Part shown: positions 11,160 to 23,802 of the stretch, piece by piece | How the letters are laid out: every line of letters starts with the position of its first letter | How positions within the stretch are numbered: position 1 is the first letter of the stretch | Source of the DNA: Dasypus novemcinctus | Taxonomy: Eukaryota; Chordata; Mammalia; Cingulata; Dasypodidae | NCBI RefSeq assembly: GCF_030445035.2 | Contig: NC_080673.1 | Location: forward strand, 157,848,216 to 157,912,215 | DNA: 64,000 nt | Reading direction: 5' to 3' | Translations under genes and position numbers: made by a program | The notes under the pieces: generated by a model | The model's database searches: none | What the model was told of the DNA's origin: nothing | The model's input: only the letters and a program-made list of their open reading frames with translations

Positions 11160-11600
11160 TGCAAATGTAAATATGTTGCTTCCCTTTTGAGCCCAAGATA
11201 AAGCCTAGATTCTCTTGCATTGGACTCAGGGCCTCTGTGATTTGGCCCCTGCCCACTTCTCTATCCTTGTTCTATTATAACAACCTTCCCAGATTGCTTG
11301 CTATCCTGAAAATAAGCCAGATGACTTTACACTTTGATCCTGTGCACACGCGGGTGCTTGTGACTGGAAGTGCTCTTCTTCTTCCTCATTTGCCTGGACT
11401 AACATCTTTATGACTTACCCTTTGCCCTGCTTTGTCACTGTGCTCTTTGGCACCTTTTAATAATCTTATCATCTCTTACTGTAAACTGCATTCATTTAAA
11501 TGTCTGCTTTTCTCCAATTAGACTAAAACTGTTATGGCATTGCCTTATCTTATTTATCCTCTGTGTCTTCATTTGTAAAATGGGAATAATAATAATACTT
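11160..11600 (+). mobile_element. L2 fragment in intron 1
   Basis: 'aagcctagattctcttgcattggactcagggcctctgtgatttggcccctgcc' follows the L2 3' ORF/UTR pattern shared with 62290-62400. It grades into a MIR-like piece (11555-11675, 'cttcatttgtaaaatgggaataataataatac'). Confidence 0.6.
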
Positions 11601-11714
11601 AACCTCAAAAGATTATAGTGAGAATCAAAGCAGTGCTTGGTACATAGGGCCATAAATGGTAGCTATTATAATTATTTTTTTCTTTGTATTTTCATTATCT
11701 GTAATAACTGCTGT

Positions 11715-11864
11715 GGGGAGTGGATGTGGCTCAAGCTGTTGAGTGCCCACCTCCCACATGGGATGTTCCAGGTTTGGTTCCCAGTGCCTCCTAAAGAAAA
11801 AATAAATGCACAACAAGCAAACAGATGAGGGAGCCATTTTGCAGGGGTGGGGATAAAAAAAAAA
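11715..11864 (+). mobile_element. DAS-type SINE, monomer
   Basis: 'ggggagtggatgtggctcaagctgttgag' (box A region) and 'ggatgttccaggtttggttccc' (box B region) are followed by 'agtgcctcctaaag', an A-rich stretch with CAAACA repeats and a terminal A-run. Sense orientation relative to COMMD8. It interrupts MIR-like sequence. Confidence 0.85.
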
Positions 11865-12414
11865 TCTCAATGAAGTGCTCATTGAATGTTTGTAAGTGAA
11901 TGAAACCATTTGTACTCCAAGAAAGTTTGCACTTTCATTTTTCTGTTTGAGTTCTAGGTTTTACTTTAAGAATTATGACTTGCCAGAAAACATTGGGCCA
12001 GTATGACATTAGTTTGCATATATCTAGAGAATTTTGTATGAACTTAAAATTAATGTGTTAGTGGATAACGCACTTTAAAAATGGAATTTTTAACTGTTTG
12101 AAAATGGGATCACCAATTGCTTATCTCTGGTCTTCTGTGTGGGATATGATAGGGCAGAAATTATTGCTTAAAATGAAGTGGAGTATGGTTCAGGGGAAAA
12201 GAGATTGAAGACTTGCTGCCTAAAAGTATCTCCAAGTTATTTGGGTTCAAAGACTCTTCTTTTAAGATGCTCCTCTGAGAAAGATAACTGTATTAATCAT
12301 TTGTCCAGAACAGTACCTGGCATAATATGTACTCATTTCTAATATATGTTGAAGAACTGGATGGTGGTGGTAGTAGTAGTATAATATTAATAGTATTAAT
12401 AATAATAGTAGAGT

Positions 12415-12625
12415 AATGGTAATAAACAATGACTAGCAATTTACGTGCCAGGCATGTGCCAAGTGCTTTGCATTTCATTTTCATTTAATCCTTACAACAT
12501 TATAGAAGTAGATGGTATTCTCTTTTTACATATGAAAAAAAACTGAGGCACAGAACATTTAAAAAACTTGCTAAAGCTAGTAAGTAGTAGAACTAGGATT
12601 TGAACTAACCAGTTTTTGATCCAGA
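12415..12625 (-). repeat. MIR element in intron 1
   Basis: 'gtgccaggcatgtgccaagtgctttgc' and 'actgaggcacagaacatt...agtagaactaggatttgaac' are complements of the MIR 3' and core regions in the right order. Confidence 0.7.
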
Positions 12626-13245
12626 ATCCATCATCTTAATCGCTATGTCCATTTGTATGTGTTAGGATTCTATTGCTGATATTATGGTAAGGTAGAAAGA
12701 AAGAAATGTGAAAAAGGGAAAGAAAGGTAAGGTACTGGGGTTCTTAGGTCAAAAGAAGCAAGTATGACTGTTGTGAAAAGGGAGACAAGGCAATAAAGGT
12801 TTTGATCTACAAGAAAAGATCTTAGTCTAAATTTAGATGGATTGAATTGGACAGATTTCGTGGGAGTCACTGAATCTATAAACACCTTTTTATCACTTCA
12901 TAGCGACATTTTTTTTTAATGTCCTATCCTTTGATCATTGGTAAAAATACTATTCTAAGGAATCTTGAGGTGGAACTTTTATACTTGCCATATTCCTTTA
13001 AAGAAAACAGTAATGTATCTATAACGTTATTTTTGCTTCTTGGGGGTAAGCAATAATTAGAAAATCTGGGATTTTTGTGGGACTCTACTCTTTAATGAAT
13101 AAGAACTTTAAAAATAATTACATTTTGATCTGAGCTGCTGTTGTATATAACGTGAGCTTCTCACAACATTTGTGTGCTACAAAGAAGATAAATCTTTTTT
13201 TAATAATCTTACTTATAATCACATTTATTTCCTTTTTCTCTCTAG

Positions 13246-13401
13246 TTTCTTCACAAAATAATTGATGGCATTTGTGGCCGGGCTCATCCTGTCCACCAGG
13301 ATTACCACAATGTTTGGGATTCAACAGAATGGCTTCATGTTCTGGAAGATATAACCAAATTTTTCAAAGCTGTCGTTGGTAAAGATTTATCTGATGAAGA
13401 G
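13246..13401 (+). CDS. COMMD8: COMMD8 exon 2 (residues 23-74)
   Basis: The acceptor TTTTCTCTCTAG ends at 13245 and the donor GAG|GTATCT begins at 13402. The 52 codons read [13 protein letters not shown] onward to L-S-D-E-E, matching the central part of the helical N-terminal domain of COMMD8. Compared with the human protein as I recall it, several conservative changes are visible and the frame is intact. The exon is flanked by unique intron sequence; L1 debris starts roughly 200 nt downstream. Confidence 0.94.
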
Positions 13402-13599
13402 GTATCTTCACTCCCAATATCTATCCCTTGCAATAAACACATGCTCACATTTTTTATTAAATTGGTTTTTAATTGTACTATACATAGTGTAATATGAGGG
13501 CCATCATCAGTACATATATATTATGTAAGTAAAAACCTCAGTAATATTGTGTGTAAATAAAAAATGTGATTGTGGAAGTTAGGAGTTTTTGTAGTTTTG

Positions 13600-14970
13600 T
13601 TTTTAGTTTTTTATTTTTAAAATTGTGAAATACTTAAAGCATAAAGAAGAAAACAGAAAACAATATAGTATAGTAATATAATCATTACCATGATTAAATA
13701 ACTGCTAAATGTTTTACTTTTTCTATTTCAGGCTTTTTTGTTTGTTTTTAGAAATAAAACATTACAGATGTAGTTAAATACTCTCTTCCCCACTCCAACC
13801 CCCTACCCTACCCCCAGAGAGCTCCACTCTCTTGAAGTTGGTGTGTGTCTTTTATATACTTTTTTATTGTATGTATATTTTCATCTTAAATGATATATAC
13901 AATTTGGGGAGTGTTTAAATTCATAACTTGTAAATGGTAACATATATGTATCCATTTTCAAATAGTTTTTTTCATATAACAGTGTATTTTGGATTTATCC
14001 TTAATAGGTTTGGATCTTTTTCACGTAATTTAACCCTTGTAGTCTTTTATTACAGGAATTAAGTTGGATTTATAAGCTGTTCCCTTACTGATAGTTTATT
14101 ATCTCTTTTTCACTATTACAATTGGTACAAACATTCTTGTGTATATCTTCTTGAATAGATAAAGGACAGCTTTTCTAGGGTACTATGTTTACATGAAATT
14201 GCAGGGTCGTCGTATGTCCTTATCTTTAATTTTACTGGGTTTTAGCAAAATGCTTTTTAAATGGATGAACCAGCTGATATTCTTACTTAAAATAGACTAA
14301 TTCTTTTCCCCATGAAACCTCACTAATACTTAGTGTGCTCTGATTTAGTAATTCTATCCAGTCTCATGGATTTGAAATATTTTACTCTTGTCTTGATTTG
14401 TGTTTTCTTTGTTACCAGTGAGTCTGAGTATCTTAGATATTATGTTTATTAGCTATTTTGGTAGCTTCCTCTGATTGCCTGTTTCTATTCTTTTTTTATT
14501 GGGTTGTTTATTTTTACTGAAATATGATTTTTCTATATATTCTGGGTTCCAGTCCTTGTTAAATGTGTTCTATACCTGTTTTGTAATCTGTGACTTACCT
14601 TTTCCCATTGTTTATGGCATCTTTGATATAGACATTTTAAATTTTAATGTAGTCAGCTTTATCAATCTGTCAGTGTTCTGCTTTTTTCCTTTAAGAAATT
14701 CTTATCTTGTTGTCATAAAGAATGATATATTATGTTTTCTTCTAGACATCTTAAAATTTTGGTTCCCACATGTAGATTTTTAATTCATCTGGGATTTGCT
14801 TTTATGTATAGTATGAGGATGGGATCTAATCTTATCTTTTGCCATATAGCTAGCCAGTTGTTTCAGCACTATTATAAAAAATATTTGAATCTTTTCCCAT
14901 TGATATAAAATGTTACTTCTGTCATATATCAAACTCTCAAGAATTTGTTGGTCTGTGTCTAGGTTCTTGT
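13600..14970 (-). mobile_element. Antisense L1 fragment, part 1
   Basis: The plus strand reads typical antisense L1 3'-end text, for example 'agtgtattttggatttatcc' near 13981 and 'tttatcaatctgtcagtgttctg' near 14660. The open frame at 14475-14783 is the complement of L1 and is not a gene. Many substitutions and stops mark it as old. Confidence 0.65.
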
Positions 14971-15396
14971 ATCAGTTAGCTATTAATGTATAACAACCCA
15001 CCAAATTTACTGGATTAAAAAAAAACAGTCATTATTTTTCACATATTTATGGGTTGATTGAGCAGTTCTGATCTTGCCTAGATTTTCTCATCTTAAGCCC
15101 ATGACAGATCTGCTGGAGGCAGGCTGCCTTAGGGATGGCCTCAACTGGGATAATGCAGCCTTCTCCACATAATCTCTTCTGCTAGCCTAACTTGATTTCA
15201 TGGCAGTGGCCAGGAGATTAAGAGAGCAAGCGCTTAAGCGCTTTCAAGCTTTTGCTTATGTCATGTTTGCTGCTGTCTGATTGGCCACAGCAAGTCACAA
15301 AGCCAAGCCCAGCATTGGGTAAGGGTAATGTCAAAAGATGTGGATATAGGAAAGTTAAAAAATTGGGCTATTAATGCCACCAGTCTACCACAGCTT
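14971..15396. mobile_element. Old interspersed repeat inserted in the L1
   Basis: The block beginning 'tatcagttagctattaatgtataacaaccca' and ending near 'gtctaccaca' interrupts L1 text that resumes at about 15400. Its opening phrase is a familiar start of a mammal-wide repeat that I cannot name with certainty. It contains no gene. Confidence 0.5.
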
Positions 15397-15399
15397 TGG

Positions 15400-16280
15400 G
15401 TTTTGTTCTTCTGACTCTTTGTCTATCAATGTGAGACTCTTTTATTGCTGTGCTTTATAGTAGGTATAAATTTTCTCTCTCCCTCATCCTGTTTTCAAGA
15501 TTATTTTTGCTAAACTTCAGTTTTTGTATAGAGAGTGTTGAGCTAGGGATATGGAGGGAAGACCTCTCCAGGAAAGTGAGGTGACACAGGAGGCCTGGAT
15601 GCTTTTAATTTCCTTAAAAAAATCCCATTGGAGTTCTGTTTGGCACTGCATTGGATTGATGGTTTGATTTTGGGACAATTACCATTTGTTTTTAAGTCTT
15701 TTTGACGGACATAGTATTTTTCACCAATTATTTATGTTTCTTTTAAAATGTTTTTAACATTTTTCCACATTACCGAGGTCATACACATCTTTTTTTTTTT
15801 TTTTTTTGAGTTTTTGTGGCTTTTTAAATAGTATGTCTTCAATAATTACTTTTCCTAGTGGTTGCTGGAATGAAATTTATTTTTCAATTTGGATCTTGTG
15901 TTCAGCATATCCGCATAATCTCTTGATTTTTTTTCTCTTTAGATTTTTTTTGTGGAGGTTTGATTTTTTTATCAAAGTTATGTAAGCATCATAATTAATT
16001 CTGTGAGATTATTATCCAAAACAACAGTTCCACACTTATGTCCCTACATTTTTCCTACTTCAGAAATAACCACTGTCCTATTTCTTAGCTGATTATTTCA
16101 GTCTTTATCGCCACATCTCTATATAACTTCTTGTAGTGCCGCTGCTTGTTTTTTCTTTTAGTTTTTATCTTTTGACTTTCAATAATGGAATATGAGTATG
16201 TAAAGCTCCCTTTGCTTTCCTGCCCCCACTTCCCATGTTCCTGTTTTTCTAATATAGATCTAACAAAAATCATGATGCAA
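15400..16280 (-). mobile_element. Antisense L1 fragment, part 2
   Basis: Continuation of L1 text after the insertion, including 'tttgtctatcaatgtgagactc' and 'cattggattgatggtttgattttggg'. A T-run lies at 15789-15808. The segment from about 15950 may belong to a different L1 copy. Confidence 0.55.
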
Positions 16281-18680
16281 TTATATTTATTGAGCTCATT
16301 TAAATGATTGTGAGAATGTGATGTTTAACAGTCATATAGAAAATTATGATTATTTTTTCCATTTCTGCACAACTTTTTGTTTCCCTAAAATTAATAATTG
16401 TCTGCTTAGTTTTATTTGTCCTTGTTCTTTATTCAATTCCAAAATTTTCACCCATTTTTAAAGTTTGCTTTCTTAAATGTTGAGAAGCATTAGATGAGAT
16501 TTCATTTTCTTCCCTCTGAACCTTCTGATCTGCTTCAACTGGAATAATAATTCTTTATATCTGATACACTGCTGTAATCCTGGGATCTCCCCTTACCATC
16601 ATTCTGGGGATTCCCTTCACCTCTCTTTTTTTGGATCTCTTTCTTCCTATATCCCATGACTTTCACTTTCTTGTTTGTTCCTTCATTTTGGTATGAAGCA
16701 CAACCAGAAGTGGCTTCTTCAGAAAAAGTATATGTAAAACAAATATTTTGAGATATAATAGATCTGATTTAATTCAGTTAACATCATATCAGTGAGACTG
16801 ATCTATGATTCTTTCCTTTTATTACTGTGTAGTGTTAAATAATTTTTCTATCTCTTCTACTATGGATAGATATTCGGCTTGTCTCCAGGCTTTAGTTATT
16901 GTAACTAAAGCTGTTAAGAACATACTTGTAGATGTTTTCTTGTGGATATCAGCACAGATTTCTGTTGGTTGTATCCACAAGAGTAGACTTGCTATGACAT
17001 GGGGTTTAAAAGTACCACCTTTTATAAGTACTGCCAAGTATTTTTCCAAAATGGTTGTACCAGTTTACATTCTGCCAGCAACATATGAGAGTTCTAGTTC
17101 TCTGTATCCTTGTTAACACATGGTATTGCCAGTCCTTTTAATTTTAGCCATTCTGTAAGTGTGTAAAGCAATTACGTGTGGTTTAAATTCTCATTTCTCT
17201 GGTGAGTAACGATATTAAGTACCTTTTCATACTTTTTTCCCTTTTGGATATCCTTTTTTATGTACCTATATAGGTCTTTTGCACCCCTTTGTTTAAAATT
17301 TAATTTTTAAATTAAGATAGAATTGTAGGTTCACATGCATTTGGAAGAAATAATACAGAGATCATGTGTACCCTTTACCACTTGGTAACATCTTGCATAA
17401 GTACTGTAAGACAACCAAGAAATTGTCATTAATACCACTGTCAGGATACTGAATAGTTTCATCACCAAAGATCCCTCCTGCTTCCTTTTATAAACCTTCT
17501 CCATCCCCCATTCCTAACCTCTGACAACCACTAATCTGTTCTCCCTCTCTGTAATTTTGTCATTTCAAGAATGTTCTATAAATGGAACCATACTATGCCT
17601 TTTAGATAGGCTTTTTTCCCTCCCTTGAGACCCAATCCAAGTTGTTGCATATATCAATAGTTTGTTCCTTTTTTTTTTTTAGTATTCCATGGATTTATCC
17701 ATTGAAGGGCATTTGGATTGTTTACAGATTTTGCTTATTATGAATAATCCTGCTGTGAACATTTCTGTACAGGTTTTTTTGAGAATGTAAGTTTTCATTT
17801 CTCTGCAATAAATAACCAAGAATAAAATTACTGAGTTGTATAGTAAGTGCATGTATAGTGTTAAAAGTAACTGCCAAATTATTTTCCAGAGTAGCTATAC
17901 CATTTGAATTCCCACCATCAGTGTATGGGTGATCCAGTTTTCTGCATCCTTACCAGCATTTGGTGTTATCATGGTTTTTTATTTTGGCTGCTCTAATAGT
18001 TTTAATCTCATTATAGTTTTCAAGTAAGTTTTCCTAATATAATAGCTAATGTGTTGAGCATTTTTTCATATGTTTATTTTCCATCTCAGTGAAATGTCTC
18101 TTGGTGTCTTTTGCCAATTTTATAATTAGATTGCTTGGGTTTTTGCTTGTTTTTGTTTTAACAGTTGAGTTTTTAGAGTTCTTTATATATTCTAGGGGAA
18201 GTCTTTGTTGTTATATGGTTTGCAAATATTTTCTCCCAGTCTGTGGCCTGTCTTCTTGTCCTCTTAACAGTGTCTTTCACAAAAATGTTTTTAATTTTGA
18301 TGAGATCCAGTTTATCAAATTTTCTTTTTGTAGATGATGCTTTTGGTATCAAGTTTAAGAACTCTTCTCCTAGCCCTAAATTCCAAAGATTTTCTGTCAT
18401 GAATTATTCTAAAAGATTTAGAGTTTTATATTTCATATTTAAGTCTGTGATCCATTCTGAGTTAATTTTTATATAATGTGTGAGGTTTACTTTGAGGTAC
18501 TTTTTTATTTTTTTTTTGCCTATAGATGTCAATTGCTCTAAGAACCATTTGTTGAAAAGGCTGTCCTTCTTCCACTGAATTGCTTTTGCACCTTTGTCAG
18601 AAATCATTTGGAATATTTATATAAGTTGCCCATTTTTTCCAAAAAAGGAAGTTATATTTGTCATATTGACTTGGAGGAAT
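16280..18680 (-). mobile_element. Antisense L1 3'-end fragments (two or more copies)
   Basis: Recurrent 3' UTR phrases appear twice in order: 'gtaccagtttacattctgccagcaac' at about 17056 and 'accatttgaattcccaccatcagtg' at about 17899. This shows at least two separately truncated copies. The open frames at 16805, 18089 and 18243 are L1 complement. No intact reverse transcriptase frame exists. Confidence 0.65.
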
Positions 18681-18739
18681 TCTTGTATTCTGGATATGAG
18701 TTTCTTATTAGATATGTGTGCTTAAAATATCTTCTATTG

Positions 18740-20230
18740 TGTGACTTCTTTTATTAGCACCTTGCATTACTGTGGTACATTTGTTCAAATAATATAATGT
18801 AGTAACTATGGTCTATGGTTTACATTAGGGTTCCCTGTTTATGTTGTACTGTCCTATGTTATTTTTTTTTCTTTTAATTTTTATTCTAGTAACATATATA
18901 TAACCTAAAATTTCTCTTTAAACCACATTCAAATATGTAATTCAGTGCTGTTAATTACATTTGCAGTGTTGTACTACCTTCACACTATTACTGAAATGTT
19001 TCTATCACTAGAAATTCAGTAGTTAAGCTTTAACTTTCCATTCCCTTTTCCCACTCCAGTTCTTCATAACCTATATTCTAGTGTCTGACTCCATGAAATT
19101 GCATATTCTAATTATTTCATATCAGTGATAGGATACAATATTTGTCCTTTTCTTTATGGCTTATTTCACTCAACATATATATATATATAATTAAAATATA
19201 TTCAAGGTTCATCCATTTTGACACATATATCAGAATTTTGTTCTTTTTTACAGCTGAATAATATTCTATTTATGAATATATCACATTTTCTTTATCCATT
19301 CATTGGTTGACGGGCACTTGGATTGTTTCCATCTCTTGACAAATGTGAATAATGCCATTATGAACATTGGTATGCAAATATCTCTTTAAACCCCTGCTTT
19401 CAATACTTTCGGATATATACCTAGAAGTGGGATTGCTGGATCATACAGTAATTAACTTTCTGAGGAAAATCCAAACTGTCTTCCACAGTGGCTATACCAT
19501 TTGACATTTGCACCAGCAGTGAATGAGTATTCCTCTTTATCCACATCCTCTCCAACACTTATCTGCTTTTTAAATAGTAGACATTCTGGTGGATGTGAAA
19601 TGGCATTTCATTGTGGTTTTGATTTGCATTTCCCTAATGGATAATGATGTTGATCATCTTTTCATGTGCTTTTTGGCCATTTCTGTCTGTTTGGAGAAAT
19701 ATTTTACTCATGTCTTTCCCATTTTTAAATTGGGTTATCATTTTGTTGAATTGTAGGATTATTTTTTTCTATATTCTGAATATTAATATTTGGTTTTGAA
19801 ATATGCTCCCATTTCGTATGTTGTCTTTTTACTTTCATGATGAAATCCTTTGATGCACAAATGTTTTTAATTCTGATGAGGTTCCATATATAATATCTGT
19901 TTTTTCTTTTGTTGCTTGTTCTTTGGGTATAAAGTCTAGGAAACCAATGCCTAAACCGAGGTCTTGAAGATGCTTTCCTGTGTTTTCTTAAAGGAATTTT
20001 ATAATTTTGGTTCTTATATTTATGACTCAGATCCATTTTGAGTTGATTTTTTTGTATGTTGTATGCGGTAGGGACCTACCTTCATTCTTTTACCTGTGGA
20101 CATCCAATTTTCCCAGTACCATTAGTTGAAGAGACTTTTCTTTCCCAATTGAGTGGATTGGCACCCTTGTCAAAAATTAGTTGGTCATAGATGTGAGAGT
20201 TGATTTCTGAACTCTCAATTTGGTTTCTGC
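18740..20230 (-). mobile_element. Antisense L1 3'-end fragment, best preserved
   Basis: The full antisense 3' UTR order is present: 'ggcttatttcactcaac', 'cattcattggttgacgggcacttgg', 'cctagaagtgggattgctgga', 'tggtggatgtgaaatggcatttcattgtgg', 'cccaattgagtggattggca'. It is among the clearest L1 copies in the window and is inserted opposite to COMMD8 transcription. Confidence 0.75.
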
Positions 20231-21190
20231 TTTGCTGAGAATTTTTTTTACCATGGGTATTGAAGTTTTATCAAACTTTTTTCTGAATTCATTATTTTTT
20301 CTCCTTTATTTCATTAATATAGTGGCATACGTTGATGCTTAAATGGTAAACTAGCCTTTTGCTGCCAGAATAAACCCCACTTGGTCATGACGTATTATCT
20401 TTTGTATGCATCTCTTGATTTGATTTGCCAATATTTTATTTATGATTTTTTGCATCTATATTTGAGTGATATTGGCCTGTAAATTTCCTTTACTATGCCC
20501 TTTTCAGGGTGTCAAGTTTTATTCTGAGCTCATTTAATGAATTGGGAATATTTTTAAAAATTTTCCTTTACTCTGGAAGAGTTTATGCATCGTTTTCTTC
20601 CTTTCTTTAGTACAGTTTTGGTTAATTTTCAAATATTTTGAAATGCTTTTTGTTATCTAGTTTGATATAATTCTGCAGTGGCCAAAAAATATAAAAAGTA
20701 TGATTTCAGGCCTTTGAAATCTGTTGGGTCTTGCTCCATGGAGAAAGTATGGTCCATTTTGGTGAATTGTCTATTTTGGTGAATGTTGTATTTGAAAATA
20801 ATGTGTATTCAATAGTTGATTGTAATGCTTTATATTTTGATTAGTATAAGTAGAATGATGTTGTTTTTCAATTCTATATCTTTACTGAATTTTTCTCCTG
20901 TCATTTACTTAGAGGTGTGTTAACATCTTTAATTATAAATGTAGTTTTTTCCATTTGTCCCTTCAGTTCTTTCAAGTTTTGTTTGATATATTTTGAAGCT
21001 GTTATGGGTATACAACACATTCACAGTTGTTACATCTTTCTGTTGAATGGTCCTTTTGACATCCCTTTCTGTTTATTGTAATACTTCTTGCCTTAAAGGA
21101 CATTTACTGATATTTTAAATAGCTATCCCAGCTTTAGTGCTCTCTGGATGTATTCCATGACTGTGGCCTCTATGCTGCTTCATCAGTCAG
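20231..21190 (-). mobile_element. Antisense L1 ORF2-end fragment
   Basis: Text such as 'gtggcatacgttgatgcttaaatgg', 'gatattggcctgtaaatttcc' and 'gttctttcaagttttgtttgat' is complement of the L1 ORF2 region, with many changes. It stops about 220 nt before COMMD8 exon 3. Confidence 0.6.
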
Positions 21191-21412
21191 TCCTTTTCTT
21201 TACTTTTCCTTTCCAGAAATTTGTTAAAATCTCTTGTTTACTGTTTATACCTTCTTATCTTATTCTCTACATAGTTACAGAAGCATTTCTTTTTTTCCTC
21301 TTTTTACTACCATTTTAAGGAGTGTGTGAATGGAGAGTGGTAATATATATTTCTATTTTAAACAGAAAGTTTCTTTTGCTTATTTTCTTACCATTTATTT
21401 TTATTTTCTTAG

Positions 21413-21565
21413 CTATTTCAGCAGTTGAATCGGTTGAATTCATTTCATCAAGAAGCTATCTTGAAATGCTTGAAAAGTAGGAAAGATGAAATCAAGCAGA
21501 CTCTGCTAGGAGAAATAGTTGATATTTCCTCCGCACAGTTGCAGGATTTTGATTGGCAGTTAAAG
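21413..21565 (+). CDS. COMMD8: COMMD8 exon 3 (residues 75-125)
   Basis: The acceptor TTATTTTCTTAG ends at 21412 and the donor AAG|GTGAGA begins at 21566. The 51 codons begin [14 protein letters not shown] and end D-F-D-W-Q-L-K. The end of this exon starts the COMM domain: the Trp at about residue 122 is the domain's hallmark tryptophan. An open frame continues about 70 nt past the donor only by chance. An L1-derived segment lies immediately downstream, at about 21595-21715. Confidence 0.95.
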
Positions 21566-22937
21566 GTGAGAATATTTGAATATACATTTTTTTTTTTATT
21601 AGAGAAGTTTGTGGGTTTACAGAAAAATCATGCATAAAATACAGAGTACTTTTATACCTCCCTGTTAGTAAACTCTTGCATTAGTGTGGTACATTTGTTA
21701 CAGTCCATGGAAGAACATTTTATGAGTATGTATGCTTTTTCACTTTTTTTGATAGAACTATGTATTCTTTTTAATAATCATCTAAGTTTTTTTTTTTTTT
21801 TTATTTTGAGAATACATTATCCCAAGGAAATATCAAAGATACAAATTACCTCTTTTACATTAACTTGGGCATAAAAGTTGTAAAACCATTTGAAAATGGA
21901 ATCATGAGCAAGTAGAATCCATTAAGGCCGACTTTCCATGATTTATAGGTACCTAGATCAATAGAAGAGGAGAAAACAAATACATTGTATTTCTTGATTT
22001 CATCATGGTCCTGCATAAAATGCCTAACATTGTCTTTGCGGATAGGTTGGGAAAATAACACATGTGGATTCATAACTGAATAAACAAACACTAAAAGACA
22101 GATGTTAACTGGGAAGAAGGTATTTGTGGTTCTGGCCTTGGCCAGTCTTCTTCAGCATTTTGTGAGTGTTGTTTTGGTTTACCAACATGTGCTTGAGTCA
22201 GCAGTATGTTGATTCAGTCTTATTTTATTGATGGAATTGCAGTATTTCAAGCAATTTTAACCCACTAAACCTTTTTTAGTTAGTTTTGTTAGTTTAAATA
22301 ATCTTTTTAGTTCTGGCTGCCAAACTTAAAAGAGATATATAAACAAATTGCAACCCAGCCAATTAAGACTGATCAGGATCTTTAAATCATGATACATGAA
22401 GGTGCTTTGAAAGACATGAGACCACAGACCTGGAAAAGAGGTAACCTAGTAGAAATACGACAGTTATCTTTAAAAAGTCATGTGGATGGGGGAATAGATT
22501 ATGCTGTGTGGCTCCAGAGGCTAGGACAAGACTGAGGTATATCATTTGCAGTGAGATGGGAGAACTATTTAACAACCATGGATTTTAAAAATGTTTTTAA
22601 CTCCTTCTAGAAGTGGCACATTTCTCATGGTTGTTGATTTTCAAGCATAAACTGAGAAACTGCTTATTGGAAACATCGAGGATGAGAAGTATGCATAATG
22701 TAGACAACCTGAAAGTGATACTCCAGTTCTCATTATGAGTCCTGTATTTTGGAGAGACAATAGAGGAGATATGTGAGAATTTGATTCCCTGTTTGTGTAC
22801 CACAAGCAGGATCCTTTGAAGTTGGTTTTTAGGGAAGGAGTTCCTTTCTATTGCACAAGTAGTTTTTTTCAAGTGGTAGTGATGTGGGCTATGGGTGGGA
22901 GGCTCTTTGTCTCTTCAAAAATAACCTTAACCTAAGC

Positions 22938-23351
22938 TGTCTGTCCTGACTTGCGGGTGTGGGATGGTGAGAAGCTACAGTCCTGCCCTTGGTGACCATG
23001 GCAACGACTCCAGTCCCAGGAAACAGTTTAACAATGCAAACGCTATAAACTTTCAGGGAAAATGCAAACCAAATGTGCCAAAAACTTATCTAGAATGTAT
23101 AAGGTCCATGCTAAAAGCTTACCTAGGATGTGGAAGATATATGCTAATTCAAGCCTATTGAGCACTGAAACAACAATTTAACCCTTCCTCTCTGTATAAA
23201 AGGAACTCAAAATTCTTGTTCAGGGCTCAGGTTTGAAACAGAAAGCTCCTGAGTCCAGCTGGCTGTCAATAAACTATTTTTCCTTCTCAAAATCATTCCT
23301 GAGTCCTGGCCTTTCTATACGCAAATAATTGAACCTCTCTCAAATTCTACA
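22938..23351 (+). mobile_element. ERV1-like LTR in COMMD8 intron 3, sense
   Basis: The block begins TGTCTGTCCTGAC and ends near TTCTACA, with a TATA box (TATAAAA at 23195) and an AATAAA at 23268 in the right order and spacing for U3-R-U5. The following bases (from about 23355, 'tagcgctccaaatgag') loosely resemble a tRNA primer-binding site, which would make it a 5' LTR remnant. No retroviral coding sequence follows, so a solo LTR is equally possible. The 65-codon frame inside is incidental. Confidence 0.7.
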
Positions 23352-23734
23352 ACAATAGCGCTCCAAATGAGATTCAGTTATTGTGGTTTGGTTTTTTTTG
23401 CTCAGATTCCAAGACACTTGAGTTTCCCTTTGCCATCTGTCAAAGCAACTAAAAAGCTTTTTTCAAAAAGTATTATAATAAATATTTGGCTCTTACATCT
23501 CCCTTAGGATACTGTTCTGGAGACAGAAAGTATGAAGTGAGTTAAATATGTTATTTTTGTTGAGTGGCTATAATGAAAGATGGTATCTTGATAACATAAT
23601 CAACAGTTTAGTAGATAGCTTATTATGAATTAATTGTCTTAATTTCTGAGAGTTTACCATGAACTTTTTATTCTCTTGGTAGCTTTACCTTCACCCTTCT
23701 TAAAGAATTCTGTGGAAATACATATAACCCCCCC

Positions 23735-23754
23735 ACACACAAATATACATACAT

Positions 23755-23787
<33 letters not shown>

Positions 23788-23802
23788 TATACACACATAA
23801 TG
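23735..23802. repeat. Microsatellite (ATAC)n/(AT)n/(AC)n in intron 3
   Basis: Consecutive ACAC, ATAC and ATAT units are visible directly. The length is likely polymorphic. Confidence 0.9.

Larger units (their letters stand above)
8783..13245 (+). other. COMMD8: COMMD8 intron 1
   Basis: This 4,463-nt phase-0 intron has donor GTGAGG and acceptor CTCTCTAG. It starts GC-rich in the promoter island, then carries MIR, L2 and one DAS SINE, listed separately. No additional coding exon was recognised. Confidence 0.85.
13402..21412 (+). other. COMMD8: COMMD8 intron 2
   Basis: This 8,011-nt phase-0 intron has donor GTATCT and acceptor TTTTCTTAG. Most of it is antisense L1 debris (next entries). No alternative exon with COMMD-like sequence was found. 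Confidence 0.85.
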
